From assembly GCA_937969485.1 (NCBI GenBank), contig CALBVQ010000122.1, positions 1 to 9,297 on the forward strand: DNA of 9,297 nucleotides, in the 5' to 3' direction. Numbering within the stretch: position 1 is the stretch's first letter; every line of letters begins with the position of its first letter. Shown piece after piece: positions 1 through 6,759 of this stretch. Under the pieces are notes generated by a model that searched no databases, was not told the origin of the DNA, and worked only from the letters and a program-made list of their open reading frames with translations. Both the position numbers and the translations under genes were made by a program. The stretch is from an uncultured Saprospiraceae bacterium (GTDB lineage: Bacteria > Bacteroidota > Bacteroidia > Chitinophagales > Saprospiraceae).

Positions 1-1900
1 TAGAGAATGCTTCAACTAAGGTCTTCTTAATGACACCCTTCTTTGTCACAAATAACAAGAAATTATTATCTAAGAATTCTTGATCCGTAAGATCTTCGAT
101 CTTAATGTATGCTTTCACCTTATCATCCTTAGGGATGTTAATAAGATTCTGAATCACTCTTCCTGTTGAACCCTTGGCAGCTTCTGGGATTTCATATACA
201 CGTATCCAGAAACATCTCCCTTGCTCTGTAAATAACAGTAAATAGTTATGGTTTTTAGCCACAAACAAGTGCTCTATAAAATCAGTGTTCCTCGTTTTCG
301 CTCCTCTTGCTCCTCTTCCACCTCTGGATTGTGTGCGATACTCTGAACTCAATGTTCTCTTAATATACCCCAATGATGAAATAGTGATTACTACCTCATC
401 GTTAGGAATCATATCTTCTATTGATATTTCACCATCTGCATAGCTTATTTCAGTTCTTCTCTCGTCTCCATATTTCTCTCTTACTTCCTCTAACTCTTCA
501 ACTACAATATCTTTCTGTAAATCCTCACTAGCTAAAATTGACTTTAAATACTCTATAGTCTTCATCAACTCTTCGTATTCAGCCTTAATCTTATCCATTT
601 CTAGACTTACCAACTTGGAAAGTCTCATTTCTAAGATTGCCTTTGCCTGAATCTCAGATAAGTCAAGCTCTTTCATCAAAGCCAAGCGAGCATCTTCGAC
701 TGTCTTGCTACTTCTTATCAACTTGATTACAAGATCAATTGCATCGATCGCTTTGATTAACCCCTCAAGGATATGAGCTCTGTCTTCAGCTTTCTTTAAT
801 TCGAACTGTGTTCTACGAACAACTACTTCGATTCTGAATTTAATGAATTCAGCTATTAGTTCTTTTAAATTTAAAGTTCTAGGACGACCATTAACTAGAC
901 AGACGTTGTTAACTCCGTATGATGTTTGTAATGGTGTGTACTTAAACAACTTGCTCAGAACTACATTGGCCATTGCGTCACGCTTAACATCAACAACTAT
1001 ACGTAGACCTCTACGATCACTTTCATCATTAATATTGCTAATCCCATCAATCTTCTCCGTATTAACCAACTCGGCCACTTTCATGATTAAGCCTGCCTTA
1101 TTCACCTGGTAAGGAATCTCTTCGATTATGATCTTTTCACGACCATTTGCTGTAGACTCAATTCTTGCCTTTCCTCTTAGTACTACTTTTCCTCTCCCAG
1201 TTTCGAATGCCTCTTTTACTCCAGCTGTACCATATATTATTCCACCAGTTGGAAAATCCGGAGCCTTTATGTCCTCCATGAGCTCCTCAATAGTTATGTC
1301 ATTATTTCGGACATACTTTATTGCTCCATTCACTACCTCTGTCAAGTTATGCGGAAGCATATTGGTAGCCATTCCAACTGCAATTCCCGAAGCACCATTT
1401 ACCAGCAAGTTTGGTATTCTAGTAGGCAGTACAGTAGGTTCTTTCAGTGTATCGTCAAAGTTGAATTGAAAATCAACTGTTTCTTTCTTATAATCTGATA
1501 GTATGTCATCAGATATTTTCTCAAGACGCGCCTCAGTATATCTCATAGCCGCTGGGCTATCGCCGTCCATCGAACCAAAGTTTCCTTGGCCATCTACCAA
1601 TGGGTATCTAAGTGACCAATCTTGAGCCATACGGACCATTGTATCGTAGACCGAAGAATCACCGTGAGGGTGATACTTACCCAGCACCTCTCCAACTATC
1701 CTCGCAGACTTCTTATGTGACTTATTATTTACCAAACCAAGCTCGGACATTCCGTATAAAACTCTACGGTGCACTGGTTTAAGACCATCTCTTACATCAG
1801 GCAATGCTCTTGAAACGATAACAGACATAGAATAATCTATGTATGCTGACTTCATTTCATCTTCAATATCAATGGATATTATTCTTTGATTATCAGCCAT
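1..1900 (-). CDS. gyrA: DNA gyrase subunit A, N-terminal 633 codons (partial, C-terminus off the window)
   Basis: Breakage-reunion subunit of DNA gyrase, which with GyrB introduces negative supercoils using ATP. Reading the minus strand from ATG at 1900 gives an uninterrupted frame to the window edge. It starts MADNQRIISIDIEDEMKSAY and carries the conserved SRALPDVRDGLKPVHRR block (about residues 30-46), the quinolone region HPHGDSSVYDTMVRMAQ (77-93) and the catalytic tyrosine Y121 in AAMRYTE. A GyrA-box-like QSRGGRG lies at residues 524-530 (plus-strand bases about 311-331), which favours gyrase over topoisomerase IV ParC. The C-terminal DNA-wrapping domain is cut off after its first portion. 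S82 and D86, equivalent to E. coli S83 and D87, are the unmutated residues. The start is supported by AAAGGA a few bases upstream (plus-strand about 1903-1908). The gene is divergent from ubiE and has its own upstream promoter-like element. Confidence 0.97.
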   Translation of the reverse strand, partial: MADNQRIISIDIEDEMKSAYIDYSMSVIVSRALPDVRDGLKPVHRRVLYGMSELGLVNNKSHKKSARIVGEVLGKYHPHGDSSVYDTMVRMAQDWSLRYPLVDGQGNFGSMDGDSPAAMRYTEARLEKISDDILSDYKKETVDFQFNFDDTLKEPTVLPTRIPNLLVNGASGIAVGMATNMLPHNLTEVVNGAIKYVRNNDITIEELMEDIKAPDFPTGGIIYGTAGVKEAFETGRGKVVLRGKARIESTANGREKIIIEEIPYQVNKAGLIMKVAELVNTEKIDGISNINDESDRRGLRIVVDVKRDAMANVVLSKLFKYTPLQTSYGVNNVCLVNGRPRTLNLKELIAEFIKFRIEVVVRRTQFELKKAEDRAHILEGLIKAIDAIDLVIKLIRSSKTVEDARLALMKELDLSEIQAKAILEMRLSKLVSLEMDKIKAEYEELMKTIEYLKSILASEDLQKDIVVEELEEVREKYGDERRTEISYADGEISIEDMIPNDEVVITISSLGYIKRTLSSEYRTQSRGGRGARGAKTRNTDFIEHLFVAKNHNYLLLFTEQGRCFWIRVYEIPEAAKGSTGRVIQNLINIPKDDKVKAYIKIEDLTDQEFLDNNFLLFVTKKGVIKKTLVEAFS

Positions 1901-1934
1901 TTATCCTTTTAAAATTGTGATTTCTATAAAAATG

Positions 1935-1942
1935 CAAATGTA
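1935..1942 (-). promoter_or_regulatory. Candidate -7 element for gyrA
   Basis: The minus strand reads TACATTTG, an exact match to the Bacteroidota -7 pattern TAnnTTTG. Initiation about 7 bases downstream would give a leader of roughly 25-30 bases before the gyrA ATG, long enough to include the AAAGGA ribosome-binding-like sequence. No convincing TTG was found at the -33 position, so the call rests on the -7 match and its location. Confidence 0.5.
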
Positions 1943-1991
1943 ATCAAATTAAGGCTTTTCATATATAATTTTCAGCACTTTTTAACCAACG

Positions 1992-2006
1992 AAAACACAG
2001 TGTTTT
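1992..2006. repeat. Short perfect palindrome AAAACAC-A-GTGTTTT
   Basis: Two 7-base arms are exact reverse complements around one central A. It lies roughly 60 bases upstream of the inferred gyrA start site, where a regulator could bind, and no U-run follows that would make it a terminator. A dyad this short in AT-rich DNA can arise by chance. Operator function is only an inference. Confidence 0.35.
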
Positions 2007-2148
2007 ATATTAACGAATAATAAGCTTATAATCAAGCAATTACATAGCCCCCACAATCACATTATCTAAGCAACATACACGCTTTTTCTTGTACTACTAA
2101 ACAATATTCCTCATTTTATCTTTTAAAGAAGGTGGTATAAGTTTAGTT

Positions 2149-2167
2149 TTTGGGGTTTAACCCCAAA
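2149..2167. repeat. Short perfect palindrome TTTGGGGTT-T-AACCCCAAA
   Basis: Two 9-base arms are exact reverse complements around a central T, and the GGGG/CCCC core stands out in very AT-rich surroundings. It sits about 70 bases upstream of the ubiE -7 element. No U-run follows on either strand and neither flanking gene ends here, so a terminator is unlikely. An operator-like site or a chance dyad are both possible. Confidence 0.4.
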
Positions 2168-2235
2168 GAAAAGCAGTTTTTAGCCACTTTAGAGGTTTAT
2201 TTCTTCTTGAAGCGAAATAGATCATTCCTTAATCC

Positions 2236-2243
2236 TACTTTTG
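2236..2243 (+). promoter_or_regulatory. Candidate -7 element for ubiE (and porT)
   Basis: TACTTTTG is an exact match to TAnnTTTG, 19 bases before the GTG start of ubiE. Initiation would fall near 2249-2251, leaving a leader of only about 12-14 bases. A TTG at 2207-2209 lies 26 bases upstream, longer than the usual 17-23 base spacing, so the -33 element is uncertain. The short leader argues against any start codon further upstream. Confidence 0.55.
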
Positions 2244-2262
2244 CGCAAAATTTATTAGCTAC

Positions 2263-2991
2263 GTGAGTGAACAAGTAAAACCATACAACGAAAACGACGA
2301 AAAACGTACTCAAGTCGAGACAATGTTTAATAAGATAGCGCCGTTTTACGACTTTTTGAATCGGTTACTGACTTTAGGTATTGATCGAAAATGGCGTAAA
2401 AAAGCCATATTGAAACTTAAAGCTGACGATCCGAAGAACATCTTAGACGTAGCTACAGGTACTGGTGATCTTGCTATTACTGCGGATAAACTGCTCAACG
2501 TAGAAAATATAACAGGCGTAGACATTAGTGATGAAATGCTAATTATAGGGCGAGAGAAGCTTGACAAGAAAAACCTGTCCAATCATATTACTTTCATAAA
2601 TGGTGACAGTGAAAATCTACCTTTCGAGGACGAAACCTTCGATGCCGCAATCGTCGCATTTGGCGTCAGAAACTTCCAAAATCTTGAGATTGGTCTTGCA
2701 GAAATGCGCCGAGTTATGAAAACTGGAGGTAAAATGGTAATACTAGAATTCACCAAACCTACCTTCATTCCATTTAAAATTGGATTTAATTTATATTTCA
2801 AATACATTTTACCAACAATTGGTCGTTTAACTTCGAAAGACCCAAAAGCATATAAATATTTGTATGAAAGTGTTCAGGCTTTTCCAGATTATGATAAGTT
2901 TGTCTCTCACATGAATAATGTTGGTTTAAAAAATAATGAATGGGAAAAATTAAGTATGGGAATTTGCGCTGTCTATACAGGTACCAAATAG
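2263..2991 (+). CDS. ubiE: Demethylmenaquinone methyltransferase, UbiE/MenG family
   Basis: SAM-dependent C-methyltransferase. In Bacteroidota, which use menaquinone, it converts demethylmenaquinone to menaquinone, the last step of quinone synthesis. The 242-residue length fits the family. Visible landmarks are the family N-terminus VETMFNKIAPFYDFLNRLLTLG (in part, residues 18-39), SAM motif I LDVATGTGD (61-69), the acidic residue D87 after strand 2 in TGVDIS, NGDSENLPF (113-121), FGVRNF (133-138) and LEFTKP (161-166). These include both UbiE/COQ5 signature regions. The start is GTG: no in-frame ATG lies between it and the promoter element just upstream. porT overlaps the 3' end, so the two are probably one transcript. 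Confidence 0.95.
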   Translation: MSEQVKPYNENDEKRTQVETMFNKIAPFYDFLNRLLTLGIDRKWRKKAILKLKADDPKNILDVATGTGDLAITADKLLNVENITGVDISDEMLIIGREKLDKKNLSNHITFINGDSENLPFEDETFDAAIVAFGVRNFQNLEIGLAEMRRVMKTGGKMVILEFTKPTFIPFKIGFNLYFKYILPTIGRLTSKDPKAYKYLYESVQAFPDYDKFVSHMNNVGLKNNEWEKLSMGICAVYTGTK

Positions 2992-3677
2992 TATTAATTT
3001 TTATACTGCTGGGCCTCTTCGCATCTGCACAAGCTGGCTCCAACAAGTCTTATAATTTTAATGGATTTAAGAAAAAACCCGTCTACTATGGGATAGCCCT
3101 TGGCATGAACAATTCGAGCTTCATTGTCAATCATAGCAGCAATTTCATTTTAAATGACTCCATTTCCATCAATAGCCCGTTAGCTCGACCTGGCTTGACC
3201 TTCCAGGGAATTTTCAATTTAAAACTGGGTCAATATTTTGATTTCAGAGTCTTACCTGGCTTTTCTCTATCTGAGCGCTCCTTGCAATATATTACCCCAG
3301 GTGAAACAACTCCATATTTTACTGAGAAAATCGAATTTGTTTATGCAGATATTCCTTTTTTGCTCAGGTACAAATCAGCCCCATACAGGGATATGCGGGC
3401 ATTTGTTATAGGAGGAATCAAATATTCATATGATGTAAATGGTTTTAGTAGAAGTAGAGGGGCTAATGATTTTGTGACCATTACACCACATGATTTTTCT
3501 CTTGAAGTAGGAGCTGGTATGCAATTCTTTTTTCCTTTCTTCATACTGAGTCCAGAAATTAAAATGTCTCAAGGAATAGGAAATGTTCTAAGATACAACA
3601 ATACTTTAAATGAATCGAGAGTAATAGACAGCCTACTGAGTAGAACATTCACTTTATCATTTCATTTTGAAGGATAG
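2940..3677 (+). CDS. porT: PorT-family protein (type IX secretion / gliding motility)
   Basis: Membrane protein of the family of Porphyromonas PorT and Flavobacterium SprT, needed for the type IX secretion system of Bacteroidota. After a hydrophobic stretch (IVLIFILLGLFASAQA, about residues 17-32, with a likely cut after AQA) comes KKPVYYGIALGMNNSSF, then YADIPFLLRYKS, VIGGIKYSYDVNG, HDFSLEVGAGMQFFFPFF and LSPEIKMSQGIGNVL, ending in an aromatic residue near the C-terminus (FHFEG). This alternation of strands is typical of small outer-membrane barrels. Its place directly after ubiE matches a common Bacteroidota arrangement. The start is uncertain. The ATG at 2940 overlaps ubiE by 52 bases and gives an unusually long signal-peptide front. 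A TTG at 2964 would give a more usual n-region (RCLYRYQ) and a 28-base overlap. Confidence 0.85.
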   Translation: MGKIKYGNLRCLYRYQIVLIFILLGLFASAQAGSNKSYNFNGFKKKPVYYGIALGMNNSSFIVNHSSNFILNDSISINSPLARPGLTFQGIFNLKLGQYFDFRVLPGFSLSERSLQYITPGETTPYFTEKIEFVYADIPFLLRYKSAPYRDMRAFVIGGIKYSYDVNGFSRSRGANDFVTITPHDFSLEVGAGMQFFFPFFILSPEIKMSQGIGNVLRYNNTLNESRVIDSLLSRTFTLSFHFEG

Positions 3678-3697
3678 GCTATAAACTCCTTTTACAA

Positions 3698-3713
3698 GAG
3701 TAGTACAGTACTC
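3698..3713. repeat. Weak inverted repeat between porT and the lipoprotein gene
   Basis: GAGTA (3698-3702) and TACTC (3709-3713) flank a 6-base spacer within the 70-base gap after porT. The stem is short and is followed by ATTCTACATTC rather than a clean U-run. At most it is a weak attenuator or terminator. The downstream gene has no obvious TAnnTTTG element of its own, which would fit read-through from porT. Confidence 0.2.
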
Positions 3714-3747
3714 ATTCTACATTCAACTCTCGAATAATACTAATTAA

Positions 3748-4278
3748 ATGAAATATATCTTCTATATTTTCCTTTCTGCAACACTCGTAGTATCTTGCTC
3801 GCAAGTAGACAAATTTACCATGTTTGAGATGTCTTACAAGTCAAATGTAACTATTCAACCTACTACAACAATCAATTTACCGATCGTAGTTTTCACGCCA
3901 GACATGACTACAGAGTCAGAAGCCGAATTTGAAATAAATGATACGCGTAAGGACCTTATTGAAAGCATAACCTTACAAGAGCTTACATTAACTTTAACTT
4001 CCCCTGTACAAGAGGACTTTAGTTTTCTGAAATCCATCAGAGTATATATTTCGGCTGATGGTCTAGCAGAGAAAGAAATTGCTTTCAAGGATCCAGTGGC
4101 AGCATCCGATGAAAACACCTTATCTCTCGATCTTTTGAATGCTAATTTACAAGAGTTTATCATCAAAGATATGTTCTCCTTACGAGTACAAACAATCACA
4201 GATGAGCTATTTACTGCAGCTCATGATATTGACATAAATAGCGTTTTCTTTGTTGATGCAAAAATACTTGGACAATAA
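3748..4278 (+). CDS. Lipoprotein of unknown function
   Basis: I do not recognise this 176-residue protein. It begins with a lipoprotein signal peptide: M-K, a hydrophobic core, then LVVSC with the lipid-accepting cysteine at residue 17. The mature part has alternating hydrophobic and polar runs (TTINLPIVVFTPD, ESITLQELTLTLTSP, SIRVYISADGL, EKEIAFKDP, NTLSLDLLNANLQEFI, HDIDINSVFFVDAKILG), which suggests an all-beta, immunoglobulin-like sandwich. No cysteine follows C17. The residues after the cysteine (SQVDK) are not the strongly acidic run known to send Bacteroidota lipoproteins to the cell surface, so the periplasmic face of the outer membrane is more likely. It follows porT by 70 bases on the same strand and converges on acpH, so it may be co-transcribed with ubiE-porT. 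A role in envelope biogenesis is only suggested by context. Confidence 0.8.
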   Translation: MKYIFYIFLSATLVVSCSQVDKFTMFEMSYKSNVTIQPTTTINLPIVVFTPDMTTESEAEFEINDTRKDLIESITLQELTLTLTSPVQEDFSFLKSIRVYISADGLAEKEIAFKDPVAASDENTLSLDLLNANLQEFIIKDMFSLRVQTITDELFTAAHDIDINSVFFVDAKILGQ

Positions 4279-4346
4279 TCTGTTGGCGATCATAGCTGTT
4301 ATTGAGCGACCATATACGTCATAAGCCAAGACTCAACACCTCAAAT

Positions 4347-4949
4347 TCAATCCAGACCTTCATCAGAAAAACTTTCAATAAATCTTTCGCACTTTGTAAT
4401 TAACTCGGGGAAGAAATCAACAAATAGTGCCGTTAATTGCTCTTCATTCTTTTGGACCACCTCGATTGCGGACACAAAGGAAGAAGGAAAAGTTGTCCGT
4501 TTGTCCATTCTTTGAAAAACATACGACAACCCTTCCAAGGATTGATATGACGAAATGAAATCTCCCGTACTCATCCTTATTACCTTCGAACTAACCTTTG
4601 GGGGTAACCCCTCAACATTATTTACTAACCTCTCATAAGCGCTCAATTTATATTCATCAAGAGGAATATCATGAAACAAGCTCCAGTTTTTAGCTAAGAG
4701 GTAATCAAAGACAATGTCTGAAACAACAGGCGAATATTTACTTTGAGTAGGTTGAAAAATCTTTGTAACTTTCCTGACTAGCGGATGAATATCGGTATAT
4801 GCATCAATCAACCTGTGCAAAAGAACGCCATTCTGACGTTGTTCACTAAGTTCAGAGACTTGTTTATTTCTGATAAAATCAGCAATAAAATTTCCAATGA
4901 GAACTTCGTTATCATCAGATGAAAGATAAATATGTGCCAGGTAATTCAT
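4347..4949 (-). CDS. acpH: Acyl carrier protein phosphodiesterase (AcpH, DUF479)
   Basis: Metal-dependent phosphodiesterase that removes the 4'-phosphopantetheine arm from acyl carrier protein, turning holo-ACP back to apo-ACP in the cytoplasm. The 200-residue length is usual. The N-terminus MNYLAHIYLS followed by IGNFIADFIR (residues 18-27) matches the family, including aspartate D24, equivalent to a catalytic residue studied in E. coli AcpH. HRLIDAYTDIHP (45-56) supplies the conserved H, D and D-x-H positions. Later blocks (VVSDIVFDYLLAKNWS, then a C-terminal FFPEL helix) also fit. It converges on the lipoprotein gene, 68 bases away with no clear terminator hairpin between them, and diverges from ychF with a 79-base gap. 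Upstream of its ATG the minus strand has only a degenerate -7-like TATATTTT (4956-4963). Confidence 0.9.
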   Translation of the reverse strand: MNYLAHIYLSSDDNEVLIGNFIADFIRNKQVSELSEQRQNGVLLHRLIDAYTDIHPLVRKVTKIFQPTQSKYSPVVSDIVFDYLLAKNWSLFHDIPLDEYKLSAYERLVNNVEGLPPKVSSKVIRMSTGDFISSYQSLEGLSYVFQRMDKRTTFPSSFVSAIEVVQKNEEQLTALFVDFFPELITKCERFIESFSDEGLD

Positions 4950-5000
4950 TCCGTAAAAATATACTAATTAAATAAGAGATATAAAATAGCAAAAATATCC

Positions 5001-5008
5001 TAACTTTG
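5001..5008 (+). promoter_or_regulatory. Candidate -7 element for ychF-rluE
   Basis: TAACTTTG exactly fits TAnnTTTG and is followed by CGCCGC. It lies 20 bases before the ychF ATG, predicting a leader of about 13-15 bases. The region about 20 bases further upstream is A-rich without a TTG, so the -33 element is not evident. No Shine-Dalgarno sequence is visible before the ATG. Confidence 0.55.
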
Positions 5009-5028
5009 CGCCGCAAAAATCACATTAT

Positions 5029-6126
5029 ATGGCTATTAAAAGCGGAATTGTAGGCTTACCAAATGTAGGAAAATCGACACTATTTAATGCATTGACAAAT
5101 GCAAAAGCACTAGCTGCTAATTTCCCATTTGCTACGAAAGAACCCAATGTGGGTATTATTACGGTACCAGACTCGCGACTTGACACGCTAGAAAAGCTTG
5201 TTAATCCTCAAAAGGTGATTCCTACAACTGTAGAAATAGTCGACATTGCTGGTTTAATAAAGGGTGCAAGTAAGGGTGAAGGTCTAGGAAATCAGTTTCT
5301 TGCCAATATTCGTGAAGTGAATGCGATTATTCATGTAATTCGTTGCTTCGACAATGACAATGTCATCCATGTTGACGGAAGTGTTGATCCAGTACGGGAT
5401 AAAGAAATCATCGATACAGAGCTGATCTTGAAAGATTTAGAGACTGTAGAGAAGCGTATGGAAAAATTAAAAAAAGCGGCAAAAGGCGGCGACAAAGCTG
5501 CCGTACGGGATGTCGAACTAGGTCAATCGATTTATGCTCATCTAGAAAAGGGAGAACCTGCACGATCTATGTCCATTGATGAAGATGGTTTAGATATTTA
5601 TCACGACATGCAATTATTGACAGCAAAGCCGATTCTTTATGTATGTAATGTTGACGAAGACTCAGTGCACACAGGGAATAAGCATGTAGAAGCATTTAAG
5701 AAAGCAATTGAAAACGAACCAGCAGAAGTAATTTTGGTAAGTGCCCAAATTGAGGCAGATATTGCTGAACTTGAAACGAAAGAGGAGCGTCAAGAATTTC
5801 TAGAAGACATGGGATTGAACGAGCCAGGGGTGAATCGTGTGATTCTTGCCTCCTATAAATTATTGGACCTGATTACATACTTTACAGCTGGTGAAAAGGA
5901 AGTGAGAGCGTGGACAGTACGAAAAGGTGCTAAAGGCCCTGAAGCTGCTGGTGTTATTCATACAGACTTTGAAAAGGGATTCATCCGAGCGCAGGTAATC
6001 AAATACAACGACTTTGTAGAATTTGGCTCAGAGGCTAAAGTAAAAGAAGCAGGAAAACTAGGAATTGAAGGAAAAGAATATGTAGTGGCAGACGGAGATA
6101 TTATGCATTTCCTATTTAATGTCTAA
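5029..6126 (+). CDS. ychF: Ribosome-binding ATPase YchF (Obg-like, OLA1 family)
   Basis: Cytoplasmic P-loop NTPase of the Obg superfamily that binds ribosomes and has been linked to stress responses and leaderless mRNA translation in E. coli. Its 365 residues are the usual length. Landmarks in order: Walker A/G1 GLPNVGKST (residues 9-17), NFPFATKEPNVG with the switch-I threonine (31-42), G3 DIAGLIKGASKGEGLGNQF (72-90), a charged helical segment likely forming the coiled-coil arm (about 128-180), G4 NVDE (207-210) and a C-terminal TGS domain (about 281-365) with TYFTAGEKEVRAWT and VVADGDIMHFLFNV. NVDE in place of NKxD is the known reason this family prefers ATP to GTP. The rluE-like gene starts inside its last codons, pairing two translation genes in one unit. 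Confidence 0.97.
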   Translation: MAIKSGIVGLPNVGKSTLFNALTNAKALAANFPFATKEPNVGIITVPDSRLDTLEKLVNPQKVIPTTVEIVDIAGLIKGASKGEGLGNQFLANIREVNAIIHVIRCFDNDNVIHVDGSVDPVRDKEIIDTELILKDLETVEKRMEKLKKAAKGGDKAAVRDVELGQSIYAHLEKGEPARSMSIDEDGLDIYHDMQLLTAKPILYVCNVDEDSVHTGNKHVEAFKKAIENEPAEVILVSAQIEADIAELETKEERQEFLEDMGLNEPGVNRVILASYKLLDLITYFTAGEKEVRAWTVRKGAKGPEAAGVIHTDFEKGFIRAQVIKYNDFVEFGSEAKVKEAGKLGIEGKEYVVADGDIMHFLFNV

Positions 6127-6685
6127 GCGCACCCATACATACCTATTCTATAAGCCCTACAATGTTCTTTCCCAATTTACTAAAGAGCATGCAGAACATA
6201 GAACACTTGCTGATTATCTAGATATCGAAGAAGATGTATATCCAGTAGGAAGACTAGACAAAGATAGTGAAGGACTACTTCTCCTTAGCAACGACAATAA
6301 ACTGATCAACAGAATATTGCATCCAAGTGCTGAAAAATTCAAGAAGTATGTGGTTCAACTTGAAGGTGAAGTAACTGCGAAAGCAGTCTTACCATTAATA
6401 CAAGGGATAGAGTTGCGAATAAACAAGAAGACATTCACATCTAAACCCGCAAAGGTCAAGATAATTGACGAACCAAATCTGCCGGAACGCACGCCACCTA
6501 TTCGCTACAGGAAAGAGCTTGCTACTTCATGGGCAGAAATTTCAATTAGTGAAGGTAAAAAGCGCCAAGTACGTAAAATGTTTGCTGCGATCGGCTTTCC
6601 TGTTTTACGTCTTGTTCGATTGGAAATAGCTGAATTTACATTGAAGGGCCTCAAACCCGGGCAATGTAGGAAATTAGGCGTTTAG
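6119..6685 (+). CDS. rluE: 23S rRNA pseudouridine synthase, RluE-like (RsuA family)
   Basis: Pseudouridine synthase of the RsuA/RluB/E/F group; RluE in E. coli modifies U2457 of 23S rRNA. The protein has the catalytic signature GRLDKDSEGLLLLSND (residues 44-59) with nucleophile D47, an early FYKPYNVLSQFT (10-21), and the RluE-like stretch NLPERTPPIRYRK followed by TSWAEI (120-141). It then has EGKKRQVRKMFAAIGFPVLRL (in part, 145-165). At 188 residues it lacks the N-terminal S4 domain of RsuA and RluB, as RluE does. The exact target uridine is inferred from similarity, not shown. Its ATG lies 8 bases inside the end of ychF, a sign of translational coupling. Confidence 0.85.
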   Translation: MSKRTHTYLFYKPYNVLSQFTKEHAEHRTLADYLDIEEDVYPVGRLDKDSEGLLLLSNDNKLINRILHPSAEKFKKYVVQLEGEVTAKAVLPLIQGIELRINKKTFTSKPAKVKIIDEPNLPERTPPIRYRKELATSWAEISISEGKKRQVRKMFAAIGFPVLRLVRLEIAEFTLKGLKPGQCRKLGV

Positions 6686-6732
6686 TTTACGTTATTTTTT
6701 TAGCAATTTTAAGTGGAATTGCAACATTTTAG

Positions 6733-6740
6733 TAGATTTG
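6733..6740 (+). promoter_or_regulatory. Candidate -7 element for the pyrE operon
   Basis: TAGATTTG exactly fits TAnnTTTG, 19 bases before the pyrE ATG at 6760, again predicting a leader of about 13 bases. A TTG at 6719-6721 is too close (11-base spacing) to be a proper -33 element. A leader this short leaves no room for the attenuator known from enterobacterial pyrE. An out-of-frame ATG at 6756 just precedes the true start. Confidence 0.5.
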
Positions 6741-6759
6741 CAACCTTCAAAAGCAATGT

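Larger units (their letters stand above)
1901..2262. other. Divergent intergenic region between gyrA and ubiE
   Basis: These 362 AT-rich bases contain no open frame that looks coding on either strand. They hold a minus-strand -7 element for gyrA close to its start codon, a plus-strand -7 element for ubiE close to its start codon, and two short perfect palindromes in between, listed separately. No tRNA, riboswitch-like fold or strong intrinsic terminator was recognised, as expected for a region where transcription only departs. Confidence 0.7.

Noticed and set aside
843..1469. Two plus-strand open frames (843-1112 and 1128-1469)
   Set aside because: They lie wholly inside gyrA on the opposite strand, and their products are low-complexity serine, threonine and leucine-rich strings with no recognisable domain.
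2798..3046. Minus-strand open frame across the ubiE-porT junction
   Set aside because: It is antisense to two well supported genes and its product has no family features.
4279..4346. Terminator between the convergent lipoprotein and acpH genes
   Set aside because: I found no hairpin with a stem longer than a few bases and no U-run on either strand.
6694..6701. T-run after rluE as an intrinsic terminator
   Set aside because: No stable inverted repeat directly precedes it, so it is only an AT-rich stretch before the pyrE promoter.
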